45,752 bases of DNA from Cellvibrionales bacterium UBA4495. Its GTDB lineage: Bacteria > Pseudomonadota > Gammaproteobacteria > Pseudomonadales > Porticoccaceae. Each line of letters starts with the position of its first letter. Within the stretch, counting starts at the first letter, position 1. The position numbers and the translations under genes are program-made. The notes beneath the pieces were generated by a model, which saw only the letters and a list, made by a program, of their open reading frames with translations, did not search any database and was not told the origin of the DNA. Of this stretch, positions 33,390 to 41,624 are shown one piece after another. The stretch spans positions 2,835 to 48,586 of the forward strand of contig DGNJ01000029.1 in assembly GCA_002388905.1 (NCBI GenBank). The letters run 5' to 3'.

Positions 33390-33974
33390 CTAGCCGGCGT
33401 TGAACAGGGATTTCACATTCACGTCGGCAATTTCCTCCTCGCTGAACTCGAGCAGTTCGAAATCCCGGAAACCGAACAGTCGGGCAACGAGTACGTCGGG
33501 AAACTGCTCGATGCGGATATTATTGAGGTTGACGGCATCGTTGTAGAGTTCCCGGCGGTCGGCGATGGCATTTTCCAGGTCGGAAATCCGCGCCTGCAGG
33601 TGCTGGAAGGACTCGTTGGCCTTGAGGTCCGGATATTCCTCGGCGAGCGCAAAGAGCCGTCCCAGCCCGGCGCGCAATTCCGTCTCCGCACTGCCCAGGG
33701 CGGCCACGTCGCCCTCCTCCCGGGCCTGGGACACATGGCCACGGGCCCGGATGACCTTCTCCAGGGTGTCCTGCTCATAGGTCATGTACTGCCTGCAGGT
33801 GTCCACCAGCTTGGGCAATTCGTCGTGGCGTTGCTTGAGCAACACGTCGATATTCGACCAGGCCTTGGCCACCCGGTGTTTCAGGGCCACCAGGTTGTTG
33901 TAGAGGATAACGCCATAGCCCGCGGCGAGAACCAGCAGGCCCAAGACAATAAAAGTGGTTATGGACATGGCCAT
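33390..33974 (-). CDS. lemA: LemA family membrane protein
   Basis: The 194-residue protein has one N-terminal membrane segment (about 5-22) and a long helical coiled domain (AYNLVALKHRVAKAWSNIDVLLKQRHDELPKLV-type start, from about residue 25). LemA proteins are widespread and structural, with no agreed function. Two ATG codons (33974 and 33968) are possible; AAGGG lies 4 nt before the first and 10 nt before the second. The GIDE gene follows by 13 bp, forming the usual LemA-GIDE pair. A candidate promoter sits at 33997-34025. Confidence 0.9.
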   Translation of the reverse strand: MAMSITTFIVLGLLVLAAGYGVILYNNLVALKHRVAKAWSNIDVLLKQRHDELPKLVDTCRQYMTYEQDTLEKVIRARGHVSQAREEGDVAALGSAETELRAGLGRLFALAEEYPDLKANESFQHLQARISDLENAIADRRELYNDAVNLNNIRIEQFPDVLVARLFGFRDFELLEFSEEEIADVNVKSLFNAG

Positions 33975-33996
33975 CAATCCCTTTGGGTTGTGGGCA

Positions 33997-34025
33997 AGAA
34001 TAGAGAATTTACGGGTTGGGGACAA
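33997..34025 (-). promoter_or_regulatory. Candidate sigma70-type promoter for lemA-GIDE
   Basis: On the minus strand TTGTCC (34025-34020) and TATTCT (34002-33997) have a 17-bp spacer and lie 23 bp before the first lemA ATG. Confidence 0.6.
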
Positions 34026-34029
34026 TGAC

Positions 34030-34045
34030 CCGCGCCCGGGCGCGG
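34030..34045. repeat. 16-bp perfect GC palindrome at the cysZ 3' end
   Basis: CCGCGCCCGGGCGCGG reads the same on both strands and sits directly after the cysZ stop codon. As RNA it gives a 6-bp GC stem with a 4-nt loop but no following U-run. It may separate cysZ from lemA transcription. Confidence 0.4.
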
Positions 34046-34046
34046 A

Positions 34047-34793
34047 TCAGCGTTCCCCGGCCGCCGGCTCCCGGAAACGGTCCAGCCAGAGGGCGGAACC
34101 ACCCGCCACGGCGGCGGGAATCCCTATCAGGTTGAAAAGGGGGATACTGGCGGCAAAAAGGGCGACGCCGCCAAAGCCCAGGGTGGCGAACCGGTTGCGG
34201 CGCGCCTGGTCCCGAAGCCTGTCGAAGGGGACCTGGTTGTTGTCCGCCGCGTAATCGATGTTCTCGATGGCCAGCGCCCAGGCGCCCCAGGCAAACCAGA
34301 GCGGGGGTACCAGCAGATTGACCGCGGGAATAAAAGTCAGAATAAGGCAGAGTACGAGTACGCCCAGCAGGCGGGGGATCAGGTAGCGCATCTTGCGCCA
34401 TTCCCGCAGGAAGCTGCGTCCGGCGATCCGGGCCACCTGTTTGAAAGTAAAGGCCTGCTCCGGGGTTTCGCCGCGCAGGTGCAGTTGGACCCGCTCGGCC
34501 AGCAGACCGTAAAATGGAGCGGCTATCAGATAGCTGACAGTGGCGAAAAGATAGCCGTAGAGCGCCAGCCAGACCAGCCCGACAACCAGCCAGAGCAGCC
34601 AGAGTATCCAGTTGAGCCATTCGCCCCACTGGTCGACCATCCAGTCGGTGACGGCGTCGAAGCGGTTCACCATAAAGAATGTCAGCGCGACGAACAAAAG
34701 CAGGTTGACCAGCACGGGCGCCACCACGAAAGGCCGGATACCCGGCCGGCTCAGCAGGCGCATACCTTTCAGAAAGTAACCGGGTCCGTGCAT
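34047..34793 (-). CDS. cysZ: CysZ sulfate transporter
   Basis: CysZ is an inner-membrane sulfate channel feeding cysteine synthesis. The 248-residue protein is family length (E. coli about 253) and has four hydrophobic segments with the characteristic GPGYFLKGMRLLSRPGIRPFV start and RGETPEQAFTFKQVARIAGRSFLREWRK middle section. Nothing sulfur-related lies nearby in the window. Divergent from the AsmA-like gene with 96 bp between the starts, and followed by a GC palindrome and lemA. EI24-type annotation is a broader name for the same family. Confidence 0.9.
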   Translation of the reverse strand: MHGPGYFLKGMRLLSRPGIRPFVVAPVLVNLLLFVALTFFMVNRFDAVTDWMVDQWGEWLNWILWLLWLVVGLVWLALYGYLFATVSYLIAAPFYGLLAERVQLHLRGETPEQAFTFKQVARIAGRSFLREWRKMRYLIPRLLGVLVLCLILTFIPAVNLLVPPLWFAWGAWALAIENIDYAADNNQVPFDRLRDQARRNRFATLGFGGVALFAASIPLFNLIGIPAAVAGGSALWLDRFREPAAGER

Positions 34794-34889
34794 GGCGTCG
34801 TTTTCCCTTATCAGTTGAAAAATTGTCCCGTCGCAACCTCTGTGCCATTCTACATGGCATCAACGGGGTTTGATGACAGGGGAACGAAT

Positions 34890-35666
34890 ATGAAAACGCT
34901 CTTCAAGGTGCTCGGTGTTCTGGTGTTGCTGCTGGTCGTGGCATTGATCGTGCTGTACATGAACCTGGATCGGGGTATCAAGGCGGCGGTGGAGGAATAC
35001 GGGCCGCGCTTTACCGGCAGTTCGGTGACGCTCGACAGCGTCAGCGTCTCGCCGTTCTCCGGCGAGGGTTCCATGAGTGGCCTGACGGTGGGCAACCCCG
35101 AGGGTTTCCAGGCCCCGTCGGCGTTCAGGCTAGACGATATCAATATTGCCTTGGATACGGAGAGCCTCACCGGCGACGTTATCGTCATCGAACGTCTTCA
35201 TGTTGGCGGTCCGGAAATCACCTTCGAAGTGGGCAGAAATGGCAGCAACCTGAAAGCGCTGCAGCGCAACGTTGCCCGGGCCGCTGGTGCAGACCAGAAA
35301 CCGGCAGAGGAGGAGCAGTCCGGGCCCGAACGTAAACTGGTGATCCGCGATTTCGTCCTGGCCAACACCAGGCTGAGCTACAGCAATCCCATGCTGGGCA
35401 GCGAAACCGCCACCGTCACCATGCCGGACCTGCACCTGACGGGAATCGGCGAAAAGGCCGGCGGCGTCACCGCTGCCGAAGCGGTCAAGCAGATCCTCGC
35501 CGCCGTCAATCGGCAGGCGGTGCAGGCAGTGGCCAATTCCGGGGCCGTCGACGATCTGCGCAACCGGCTCGAGGGCCGGCTCGAGGAAGAGAAGGACCGC
35601 CTCGAGGAAGAGAAGGGCAAACTCGAGGGTGCCCTCGACAACCTCAAGGGAACATTCGGGCGCTGA
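34890..35666 (+). CDS. AsmA-like membrane-anchored protein with coiled-coil tail
   Basis: The 258-residue protein has an N-terminal membrane segment (about 5-24), then a short AsmA-type beta domain (GSSVTLDSVSVSPFSGEGSMSGLTVGNPEGF, about 44-75, and LDTESLTGDVIVIERLHV). The last 50 residues are a charged coiled coil with near-perfect heptads LEEEKDR-LEEEKGK-LEGALDN. AsmA-family proteins bridge the envelope and influence lipid transport, but this member is only a small N-terminal-domain version and its role is unknown. ATG 34890 follows AGGGGA; the frame upstream of it is open but lacks support. It converges with the small lipoprotein (6-bp gap). Confidence 0.75.
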   Translation: MKTLFKVLGVLVLLLVVALIVLYMNLDRGIKAAVEEYGPRFTGSSVTLDSVSVSPFSGEGSMSGLTVGNPEGFQAPSAFRLDDINIALDTESLTGDVIVIERLHVGGPEITFEVGRNGSNLKALQRNVARAAGADQKPAEEEQSGPERKLVIRDFVLANTRLSYSNPMLGSETATVTMPDLHLTGIGEKAGGVTAAEAVKQILAAVNRQAVQAVANSGAVDDLRNRLEGRLEEEKDRLEEEKGKLEGALDNLKGTFGR

Positions 35667-35672
35667 AGCCCT

Positions 35673-36083
35673 TCAGCCGTTCTCGGCCGGCGCGGACATT
35701 CTCGCCGCGTCGAGGGAATCGATGGCCCTGACATCGGCGCTGTCGATGTCGATATCGACACCGTAGCGGTCGGCGATCAGGGTTTCCAGATACCTGGCAT
35801 CCACCTTGTTTCCGACCCTGACCACGGTATGGTCCGTATTTTCCCCATTAAGGGAAGCCTGCTGGGTTCCCGGCAGATAGATGGTGCCGTTGGACAGGTC
35901 CACCACAAAGGCGACGATACCGGGGACCAGGAAGAAAAACAGGCCGACGCCGTCCATGATGACCACGGCGGGGTCCAGCTGGCCGCCGGTTTGGCCCCGG
36001 CGCTCGGGATAGAGAATGGTGCCGCAGGCGGCCAGGTTCAGGACAAATGCCAGTATCAGTGTCAGGGCCAGGCTTTTTTTCAT
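35673..36083 (-). CDS. Small lipoprotein of conserved unknown family
   Basis: The 136-residue protein has a lipoprotein signal (LAAC at residue 20), then the conserved stretch YPERRGQTGGQLDP, a hydrophobic segment (VGLFFFLVPGIVAFVVDLSNG) and NGTIYLPG. This arrangement recurs in many gammaproteobacteria, where it is sometimes wrongly annotated as polyribonucleotide nucleotidyltransferase. The function is unknown, and it is likely anchored in a membrane. Stands alone between the DAACS symporter (72 bp upstream, same strand) and the AsmA-like gene. Confidence 0.8.
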   Translation of the reverse strand: MKKSLALTLILAFVLNLAACGTILYPERRGQTGGQLDPAVVIMDGVGLFFFLVPGIVAFVVDLSNGTIYLPGTQQASLNGENTDHTVVRVGNKVDARYLETLIADRYGVDIDIDSADVRAIDSLDAARMSAPAENG

Positions 36084-36154
36084 GGCGTGGTTCCTTGGGT
36101 CTGGTTACTAAAAAATCATCCCAAGCCTAGAACCTCGGGAATGAGCCCGCAACG

Positions 36155-37513
36155 TCAATCAACCATGCCGGGCGCACTTTCCTCCCGGGCAGATGGCTGC
36201 TCTTCGACCGGCATCAGGGCATTGAGGACGATGGTCGCGGCGAGATCCCCGGTGACATTCACCGAGGTCCTGCACATGTCGAGAATCCGGTCCACGCCCA
36301 TGATCAGGGCGATACCCGCCGCGGGAATGCCCACGCTTTCGAGGATCGTGGCGAGGATTACGATCCCGACACCCGGTGTCCCCGGCGAGCCGATAGAAGC
36401 GCCTGTGGCCATCACCACCACCAGTACCATGCCGGCGATGCCGATTTCCACCTGGAAGACCTGCGCCAGGAACAGGGTCGCCACGCCCTGGTAAAGGGCG
36501 GTGCCGCCCATGTTAATGGTGGTGCCAAGGGGGATCACGAAGCGGGCAATGCCGCCGCGAACACGGAATTTCTCTTCCGCCGTTTTCAGGGTCAGGGGCA
36601 TTACCGCCGCCGAACTGGACGTGGACAGGGCGAGCAGCATGACTTCCCGGGCACTGGCCAGGAAGCGCGACGGCGACATCCGGCCCAGCAGGGCGATGAC
36701 CGCCAGGTAGACGAGCAGCAGCGCCAGAAGTCCCGCCAGTACCGTGGCCACGTAGACGCCGGTGGCGAGCAGGGTGGACAGGCCCACGCGGGCGCTGATG
36801 TTGGCCAGCAGGCCGAACACCGCCACCGGCACGAATTTCAGGACCCAGCCCACGATCACCATGCACACCCCCTGGATGGAGGCGAGCAGGTCCAGGATCG
36901 GGCGCTTTTGTGAGGCGGGCATGACCACCAGTGCCAGGCCGATAATCACCGCGCTGATCACCGTCTGCAGCATATTGCCGCTGACGAAAGTGGCCAGGGG
37001 GTCGGTGGGGAAAAGCCCCAGAAGGACGTCGGGCAGGTCCTTGAAGGAGGGCAGTTCGGCGGCGGCCGCGGGCGGGGAGGCGGCGGCGTTGGCGGGCAGG
37101 ACGACCTGGAGCAGTTCCCGGTCGATATAGGCGCCCGGCTGGATAATCAGGGCGGCACCGAGACCCAGGCAGACCGCGATCACCGTGGCGGCGACAAAGA
37201 AGACAATCGTGGCCAGGCCCAGCCGCCCCAGGTTTTCGGATTCTTCGCCGGCGGCAATACCCCGAATCACCGAGGCGACAATCAGGGGAATGATGATGAA
37301 CTGGATACCCAACAGGAAGAGACGCCCTGGGAGGGCGATCCAGCCGGCGATGAGCTCGGAATAGGCGGCCGGCACCAGGCCGACTCCGGGTCCGATAAAT
37401 ACGCCGAAAGCGACCCCGAGGAACATGGCGATAATCACCTGTAGCCACAGGTGAGTCTCCACAAGGCTGCTAAGCTGGGAGGCTAGATTGATCAGTGAGC
37501 GGGGTGTCGCCAT
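36155..37513 (-). CDS. Dicarboxylate/amino acid:cation symporter (DAACS)
   Basis: This 452-residue protein is a glutamate/dicarboxylate sodium or proton symporter of the GltP/DctA fold. The serine-rich hairpin (STSSSAAVMPLTL) and the transport motif NMGGT, a variant of NMDGT, are present, along with a final ELGIG-type region. I chose ATG 37513, preceded by AAGGAGAT at 7 nt, over a longer frame from 37645. Substrate (glutamate, aspartate, C4 acids or neutral amino acids) cannot be decided. Divergent from the GNAT-nitrilase gene across about 156 bp. Confidence 0.93.
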   Translation of the reverse strand: MATPRSLINLASQLSSLVETHLWLQVIIAMFLGVAFGVFIGPGVGLVPAAYSELIAGWIALPGRLFLLGIQFIIIPLIVASVIRGIAAGEESENLGRLGLATIVFFVAATVIAVCLGLGAALIIQPGAYIDRELLQVVLPANAAASPPAAAAELPSFKDLPDVLLGLFPTDPLATFVSGNMLQTVISAVIIGLALVVMPASQKRPILDLLASIQGVCMVIVGWVLKFVPVAVFGLLANISARVGLSTLLATGVYVATVLAGLLALLLVYLAVIALLGRMSPSRFLASAREVMLLALSTSSSAAVMPLTLKTAEEKFRVRGGIARFVIPLGTTINMGGTALYQGVATLFLAQVFQVEIGIAGMVLVVVMATGASIGSPGTPGVGIVILATILESVGIPAAGIALIMGVDRILDMCRTSVNVTGDLAATIVLNALMPVEEQPSAREESAPGMVD

Positions 37514-37591
37514 TGCCGGGATCTCCTTGTGGCCTGCAACCGGTCCACAGGTTAAAGCAAATCCTGTATTTTTGCCGCCCCGCCCAGGGCC

Positions 37592-37597
37592 TATAAT
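37592..37597 (+). promoter_or_regulatory. Candidate -10 element for the GNAT-nitrilase gene
   Basis: A perfect TATAAT is present 72 bp before the ATG at 37670. No strong -35 is found at the proper spacing (T-rich patch near 37569). Confidence 0.4.
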
Positions 37598-37669
37598 GGC
37601 CGTGGATGTTTCGCTTCGCCGCCCGGACCGTGGCGGCTCCATCAATGTTCTGTTATTTGCAGGTGGCCA

Positions 37670-39238
37670 ATGGATATCGAAAAGTCGGATTCAGTCGAGG
37701 AAAGCGCCGATCATCATCTGAAGTTGCGGCACTTGAAGTTGTCTGACTACGACGACATCAAGGCGGTCATGGAGGATGTCTATCCCAACCTGGGCGGCGC
37801 CTGGACGTTCAAGAACTATCAGGCGCAGCTGACCACCTTCCCGGAAGGCCAGATCTGTATCGAGGATAACGGCAGGGTGGTGGCGGCGGCCTTTTCCGTC
37901 ATCGTCGACTACGACCAGTTTGGCGACCAGCACACCTACGACGAGATTACCGGCGACGCCTACCTCACCACACATGACCCCACCGGGGACGTGCTCTACG
38001 GGGTGGATGTCTTCGTCTCCCCGCAATACCGGGGCCTGCGCCTGGGACGTCGCCTCTACGAGGGCCGCAAGGAGCTGTGTCGCAACCTCAACCTGAAATC
38101 CATTATCGCGGGCGGGCGGATCCCCAATTACCGGAAGTACGCCCAGGAGATGTCGCCCTACGAGTATATCGAGGCGGTCAAGAACAAGGATATCTATGAT
38201 CCCATCCTCACCTTCCAGATATCGAACGACTTCAAGGTGAAGCGGGTGCTCACTTCCTATATGCCGGAAGACAAGGAGTCAAAGGGTTACGCCACGCTGC
38301 TGGAATGGCACAACATCTACTACAGCCCGTCCACCCCCAAACTGATCGGGGCCCGCAAGAAAACCGCCCGGGTGGGTTGCGTCCAGTGGCAGATGCGTTA
38401 TTTCCAGAGCGTCGAGGAGTTGCTCCAGCAGGCCGAATATTTCGTCGATGCCCTCTCCGACTACAAATGCGACGTGGCCCTTTTCCCGGAATTCTTCAAC
38501 GCGCCGCTGATGGGGCTCGAGGATCACGACGACGCCGTGGATTCCATCTGGTTTCTGGCTTCCTTTACCGAGGAAATCTGCAACGCCATGTCGCGCCTGG
38601 CGGTGAGCTACAACATCAATATCATCGGCGGCTCCATGCCGGTGGTCGAGGAGGACGAACTCTACAACGCCAGCTATCTGTTCCGGCGGGACGGCACCTG
38701 GGACCGGCAACTGAAAATCCACCCCACACCCCACGAGAAGCGCGACTGGATCATGCGCGGCGGCGATACCCTGCAGGCCTTCGACACTGATTTCGGCAAG
38801 ATCGGAATCCTCATCTGCTACGACGTGGAATTTCCCGAGTTGTCCCGGCTGCTGGCCGACGAGGAGGTCAAGATCCTTTTCGTGCCCTTCTGGACCGACA
38901 CCAAAAACGGCTACCTCCGGGTCCGGCGCTGTTCCCAGGCCCGGGCCATCGAGAACGAGTGCTACGTGGTGATCGCCGGCAGCACCGGTAACCTGCCCAA
39001 GGTGGACAATGTCGACATCCAGTATGCCCAGACGGCGGTATTCTCGCCTTCGGATTTCGCTTTTCCCCACGACGCCATCGTCTCCGAAACCACCCCCAAC
39101 ACCGAGATGACCCTGATCGTCGACCTGGACCTGACCAAGCTCAAGCAACTCCAGAACGAGGGCTCGGTGCGCAACTACCTGGACCGCCGCCGGGACCTGT
39201 ACCGGGTCAGCTGGATCGGCAAAAAGCCCATTCAGTAA
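37670..39238 (+). CDS. Bifunctional GNAT acetyltransferase / carbon-nitrogen hydrolase
   Basis: The 522-residue protein is a fusion. Residues about 20-200 are a GNAT domain with an acetyl-CoA loop RGLRLGRRLY (121-130). Residues about 230-500 are a nitrilase-superfamily amidohydrolase with the Glu274, Lys349 and Cys383 triad (FPEF, LKIHPTPHEK, ICYDVEFPE). No signal. This fused family is widespread in proteobacteria, but its substrate is unknown. The combination suggests acetylation and amide hydrolysis on one molecule or a metabolite-repair role. The gene starts after an AGGTGG-like site and ends 82 bp before ynfA. Confidence 0.93.
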   Translation: MDIEKSDSVEESADHHLKLRHLKLSDYDDIKAVMEDVYPNLGGAWTFKNYQAQLTTFPEGQICIEDNGRVVAAAFSVIVDYDQFGDQHTYDEITGDAYLTTHDPTGDVLYGVDVFVSPQYRGLRLGRRLYEGRKELCRNLNLKSIIAGGRIPNYRKYAQEMSPYEYIEAVKNKDIYDPILTFQISNDFKVKRVLTSYMPEDKESKGYATLLEWHNIYYSPSTPKLIGARKKTARVGCVQWQMRYFQSVEELLQQAEYFVDALSDYKCDVALFPEFFNAPLMGLEDHDDAVDSIWFLASFTEEICNAMSRLAVSYNINIIGGSMPVVEEDELYNASYLFRRDGTWDRQLKIHPTPHEKRDWIMRGGDTLQAFDTDFGKIGILICYDVEFPELSRLLADEEVKILFVPFWTDTKNGYLRVRRCSQARAIENECYVVIAGSTGNLPKVDNVDIQYAQTAVFSPSDFAFPHDAIVSETTPNTEMTLIVDLDLTKLKQLQNEGSVRNYLDRRRDLYRVSWIGKKPIQ

Positions 39239-39320
39239 GGCAACTGATGGAACGGATTCCGGTCTGTGGGAACCGGCTTGCCGGTGATAAGGGCGCACTG
39301 TTCAACAAAAGGTTGCCTTC

Positions 39321-39647
39321 ATGACATTCGCCTGGTTTATCCTGGCCGCCGTCGCCGAAATTGCCGGCTGTTTTACCTTCTGGATGTGGCTGCGCCTGGA
39401 CCGTTCGCCCTTTTGGCTGGTGCCGGGCGTGGTTTCACTCTGCCTCTTTGCCTTATTCCTGACCCGGGCGGAGGCCCAGTTCGCCGGCCGCGCATTCGCC
39501 GCCTACGGCGGTGTCTATATCGCCGCCTCCCTGGCCTGGCTCGCTCTGGTGGAGAACCGCCAGCCGGTGGCGACCGACTACCTCGGGGCGTTGCTCTGCC
39601 TGGTCGGCGCTGCTGTTATCCTTTACGGTGGCCAGCGCCTGGGTTGA
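39321..39647 (+). CDS. ynfA: YnfA/UPF0060 small membrane protein
   Basis: This 108-residue protein has four membrane segments and the UPF0060 pattern: [14 protein letters not shown] at the start, [21 protein letters not shown] in the middle and a C-terminal [16 protein letters not shown]. YnfA is related to small multidrug-resistance proteins and has been reported as an SMR-type efflux protein. It ends 10 bp before the convergent TerC gene. An SMR gene also lies 0.8 kb away. Conditions of use are unknown. Confidence 0.93.
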   Translation: MTFAWFILAAVAEIAGCFTFWMWLRLDRSPFWLVPGVVSLCLFALFLTRAEAQFAGRAFAAYGGVYIAASLAWLALVENRQPVATDYLGALLCLVGAAVILYGGQRLG

Positions 39648-39657
39648 ACGGGTGGGG

Positions 39658-40419
39658 TCAAAGACTGCCGGCGTTCTCTTCGGCCAGGGGTTTATGCAGC
39701 CTGACCGGTTCCCGCGCCCGGCCCCGGATGCGCAGGTTGAGCATCTCCACCGCCACGGAAAAGGCCATGGCAAAGTAGATATAGCCCTTGGGCACATGCA
39801 CGTCGAAACCTTCCACCATCAGGGTTACCCCCACCAGAATCAGGAATGACAGGGCCAGCATCTTGACCGTGGGGTGGCTATCGACAAAGGCACTGATGGG
39901 CCGGGCCGCCACCAGCATGACCACCACCGCGATGACAATGGCCACGGCCATCAGGGAGATATGGTCCACCAGCCCCACGGCGGTGATCACCGAATCCAGA
40001 GAAAAAACAATATCCAGCACCGCAATCTGAACCAGCACCATGCCCATGGTGGCGGTGACGCCGGCGCCCTTGCCGCCTTCCTCGCCTTCCAGGCTGTTGT
40101 GGATCTCATGGGTGGCCTTGGCGAGGAGAAACAGGCCGCCGCCGATCAGGATAAGATCGCGTCCGGAGATGTCCCGGCCCAGTATCGTGAACCAGGTGCC
40201 GCTCAGGCCCATGACCCAGGCGATGGCAAAAAGCAGGCCCAGCCTGGCCACCATGGCCAGACCCAGGCCCAGGTTGCGGGCCCGGTTGCGCTGGTGAGCC
40301 GGGAGCCGGCCCACCAGAATGGAAATAAAAATGATATTGTCGATACCCAGGACGATTTCCAGGGCGGTGAGGGTGGCCAGGGCGACCCAGGCCTCGGGAC
40401 TGGCGATCCATTCAAACAT
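39658..40419 (-). CDS. TerC family integral membrane protein
   Basis: The 253-residue protein has seven to nine membrane segments and the TerC hallmark ALEIVLGIDNIIFISIL (20-36) and the second copy VLDIVFSLDSVITAVGL, whose acidic residues are proposed to bind metal. TerC-family proteins include manganese exporters that metalate secreted enzymes and tellurium-resistance partners. There is no ter operon here. It is downstream of the SMR gene by 28 bp, both on the minus strand, so likely co-transcribed with SIMPL-SMR. Confidence 0.92.
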   Translation of the reverse strand: MFEWIASPEAWVALATLTALEIVLGIDNIIFISILVGRLPAHQRNRARNLGLGLAMVARLGLLFAIAWVMGLSGTWFTILGRDISGRDLILIGGGLFLLAKATHEIHNSLEGEEGGKGAGVTATMGMVLVQIAVLDIVFSLDSVITAVGLVDHISLMAVAIVIAVVVMLVAARPISAFVDSHPTVKMLALSFLILVGVTLMVEGFDVHVPKGYIYFAMAFSVAVEMLNLRIRGRAREPVRLHKPLAEENAGSL

Positions 40420-40447
40420 GGCGTGAGCCTTCTCGGTGTTTTTGTAA

Positions 40448-40777
40448 TCAGTGATGGACGGCGCCGGAAAAGCCGGTCATCAGCACGATGCCGGCGATAA
40501 TCAGGCCGATCCCGGCCATGGCCGGAACATCCAGGGGCTGTTGGAATACCAGCCAGCCCACCACGGATATCAGCGCCACCCCCACCCCGGCCCAGATGGC
40601 ATAGGCGATGCCTACCGGGATCGAGCGCAGAGCCAGGGAAAGAAAGAAAAAGGCCAGGCCGTAGCCGATGACCACCACCAGGGAAGGGAGCGGCCGGGTA
40701 AAGCCCTCGGCGGCCTTTAGGGCCGAGGTGCCCATGACTTCGGCGACGATGGCGATGGTCAGGTAAAGCCAGTTCAT
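40448..40777 (-). CDS. SMR family multidrug efflux protein (EmrE/SugE-like)
   Basis: The 109-residue protein has four membrane helices, the conserved Glu14 in VAEVMGTSALK (TM1), and GIAYAIWAGVGVALIS (TM3) as in EmrE/QacE rather than Gdx-type proteins. It should exchange protons for quaternary cations or related drugs. It follows the SIMPL gene by 12 bp and precedes TerC by 28 bp. Substrates cannot be decided. Confidence 0.93.
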   Translation of the reverse strand: MNWLYLTIAIVAEVMGTSALKAAEGFTRPLPSLVVVIGYGLAFFFLSLALRSIPVGIAYAIWAGVGVALISVVGWLVFQQPLDVPAMAGIGLIIAGIVLMTGFSGAVHH

Positions 40778-40789
40778 GGGGCAACCGCC

Positions 40790-41503
40790 TCAGTCAGACA
40801 GATAATACTCGATGGTGGAGACCACACGAACCTTCTTGATGTGCGGGTTGTTGTTATCCCGGTCGCCGATGCTGAACTGGCCCTGGGAGGCGCGGCGGAT
40901 CTTGCCCAGGCGGCTGTTGGAATCCTCGGCGAACTTCATGGCCACTTCCCGGGCCTTGTTGGTGGCCTCCTCGATCATCCCGGGCTTGACCTCGTTAAGG
41001 CGCGTGAACAGGTACTCGGTGCGGGCCTCGTAGTTGCCGCCGGTGAAGGCGATGCCCTCCTTGCCCAACTCGCCGAGATCGGCCATGGCGGCGCGCACCA
41101 CCGCCACATTCGGGGAGTAAACGGTGACTGCCTGCACGGCGCTGTAGCGGAATTCCGGGGCCGGGCCGCTGCCGTAAGCCTGGGCGGACTTGTCGGTTAC
41201 CGCCGGTGGTGACACTGAAATCGCCTCCCGGGGAATGCCTTTCCCGACCAGGAATGCCTTGATTCGGGCATTGTTGTTCTCGAGCGCGGCATAGACTTTT
41301 TCCAGGGAGTTGCCCGCCTCCGTGTACTGCAGGGGCCAGATAACGATATCCGCCGGGTATTCCCGCTCGGACAGGCCCTTGACTGTCACCGAGCGCTCGT
41401 ACTCCTTGACCTGGATGGCGGCTTTGCCCGCCAGGTAGCCCAGTGCCGAAAGTCCCAGCACCAGCGACAGGCCCAGGATCAGGGCGGGTCGGGTCAAATT
41501 CAT
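40790..41503 (-). CDS. SIMPL domain (DUF541) envelope protein
   Basis: The 237-residue protein has an N-terminal anchor/signal (ALILGLSLVLGLSALGYLAGKA), then a SIMPL/DUF541 domain (about 32-235: SVTVKGLSEREYPADIVIWPLQYTEAG... YSAVQAVTVYSPNV). Members such as E. coli YggE are periplasmic and linked to oxidative stress. I chose ATG 41503, with AGGGA 5 nt upstream; starts at 41515 and 41545 are possible. It is the first gene of a likely SIMPL-SMR-TerC unit. Confidence 0.88.
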   Translation of the reverse strand: MNLTRPALILGLSLVLGLSALGYLAGKAAIQVKEYERSVTVKGLSEREYPADIVIWPLQYTEAGNSLEKVYAALENNNARIKAFLVGKGIPREAISVSPPAVTDKSAQAYGSGPAPEFRYSAVQAVTVYSPNVAVVRAAMADLGELGKEGIAFTGGNYEARTEYLFTRLNEVKPGMIEEATNKAREVAMKFAEDSNSRLGKIRRASQGQFSIGDRDNNNPHIKKVRVVSTIEYYLSD

Positions 41504-41624
41504 GGCTTCCCTCATGGTCTGTAGATTGAGACTGCGTGCGAGCATGACACAGGGCGCTGCCCTTTGTCCTGTCCGAAGTTGTCTAGCAGAGAGTCCTGCG
41601 GACAGCCCGTTATCATACTCGCGC

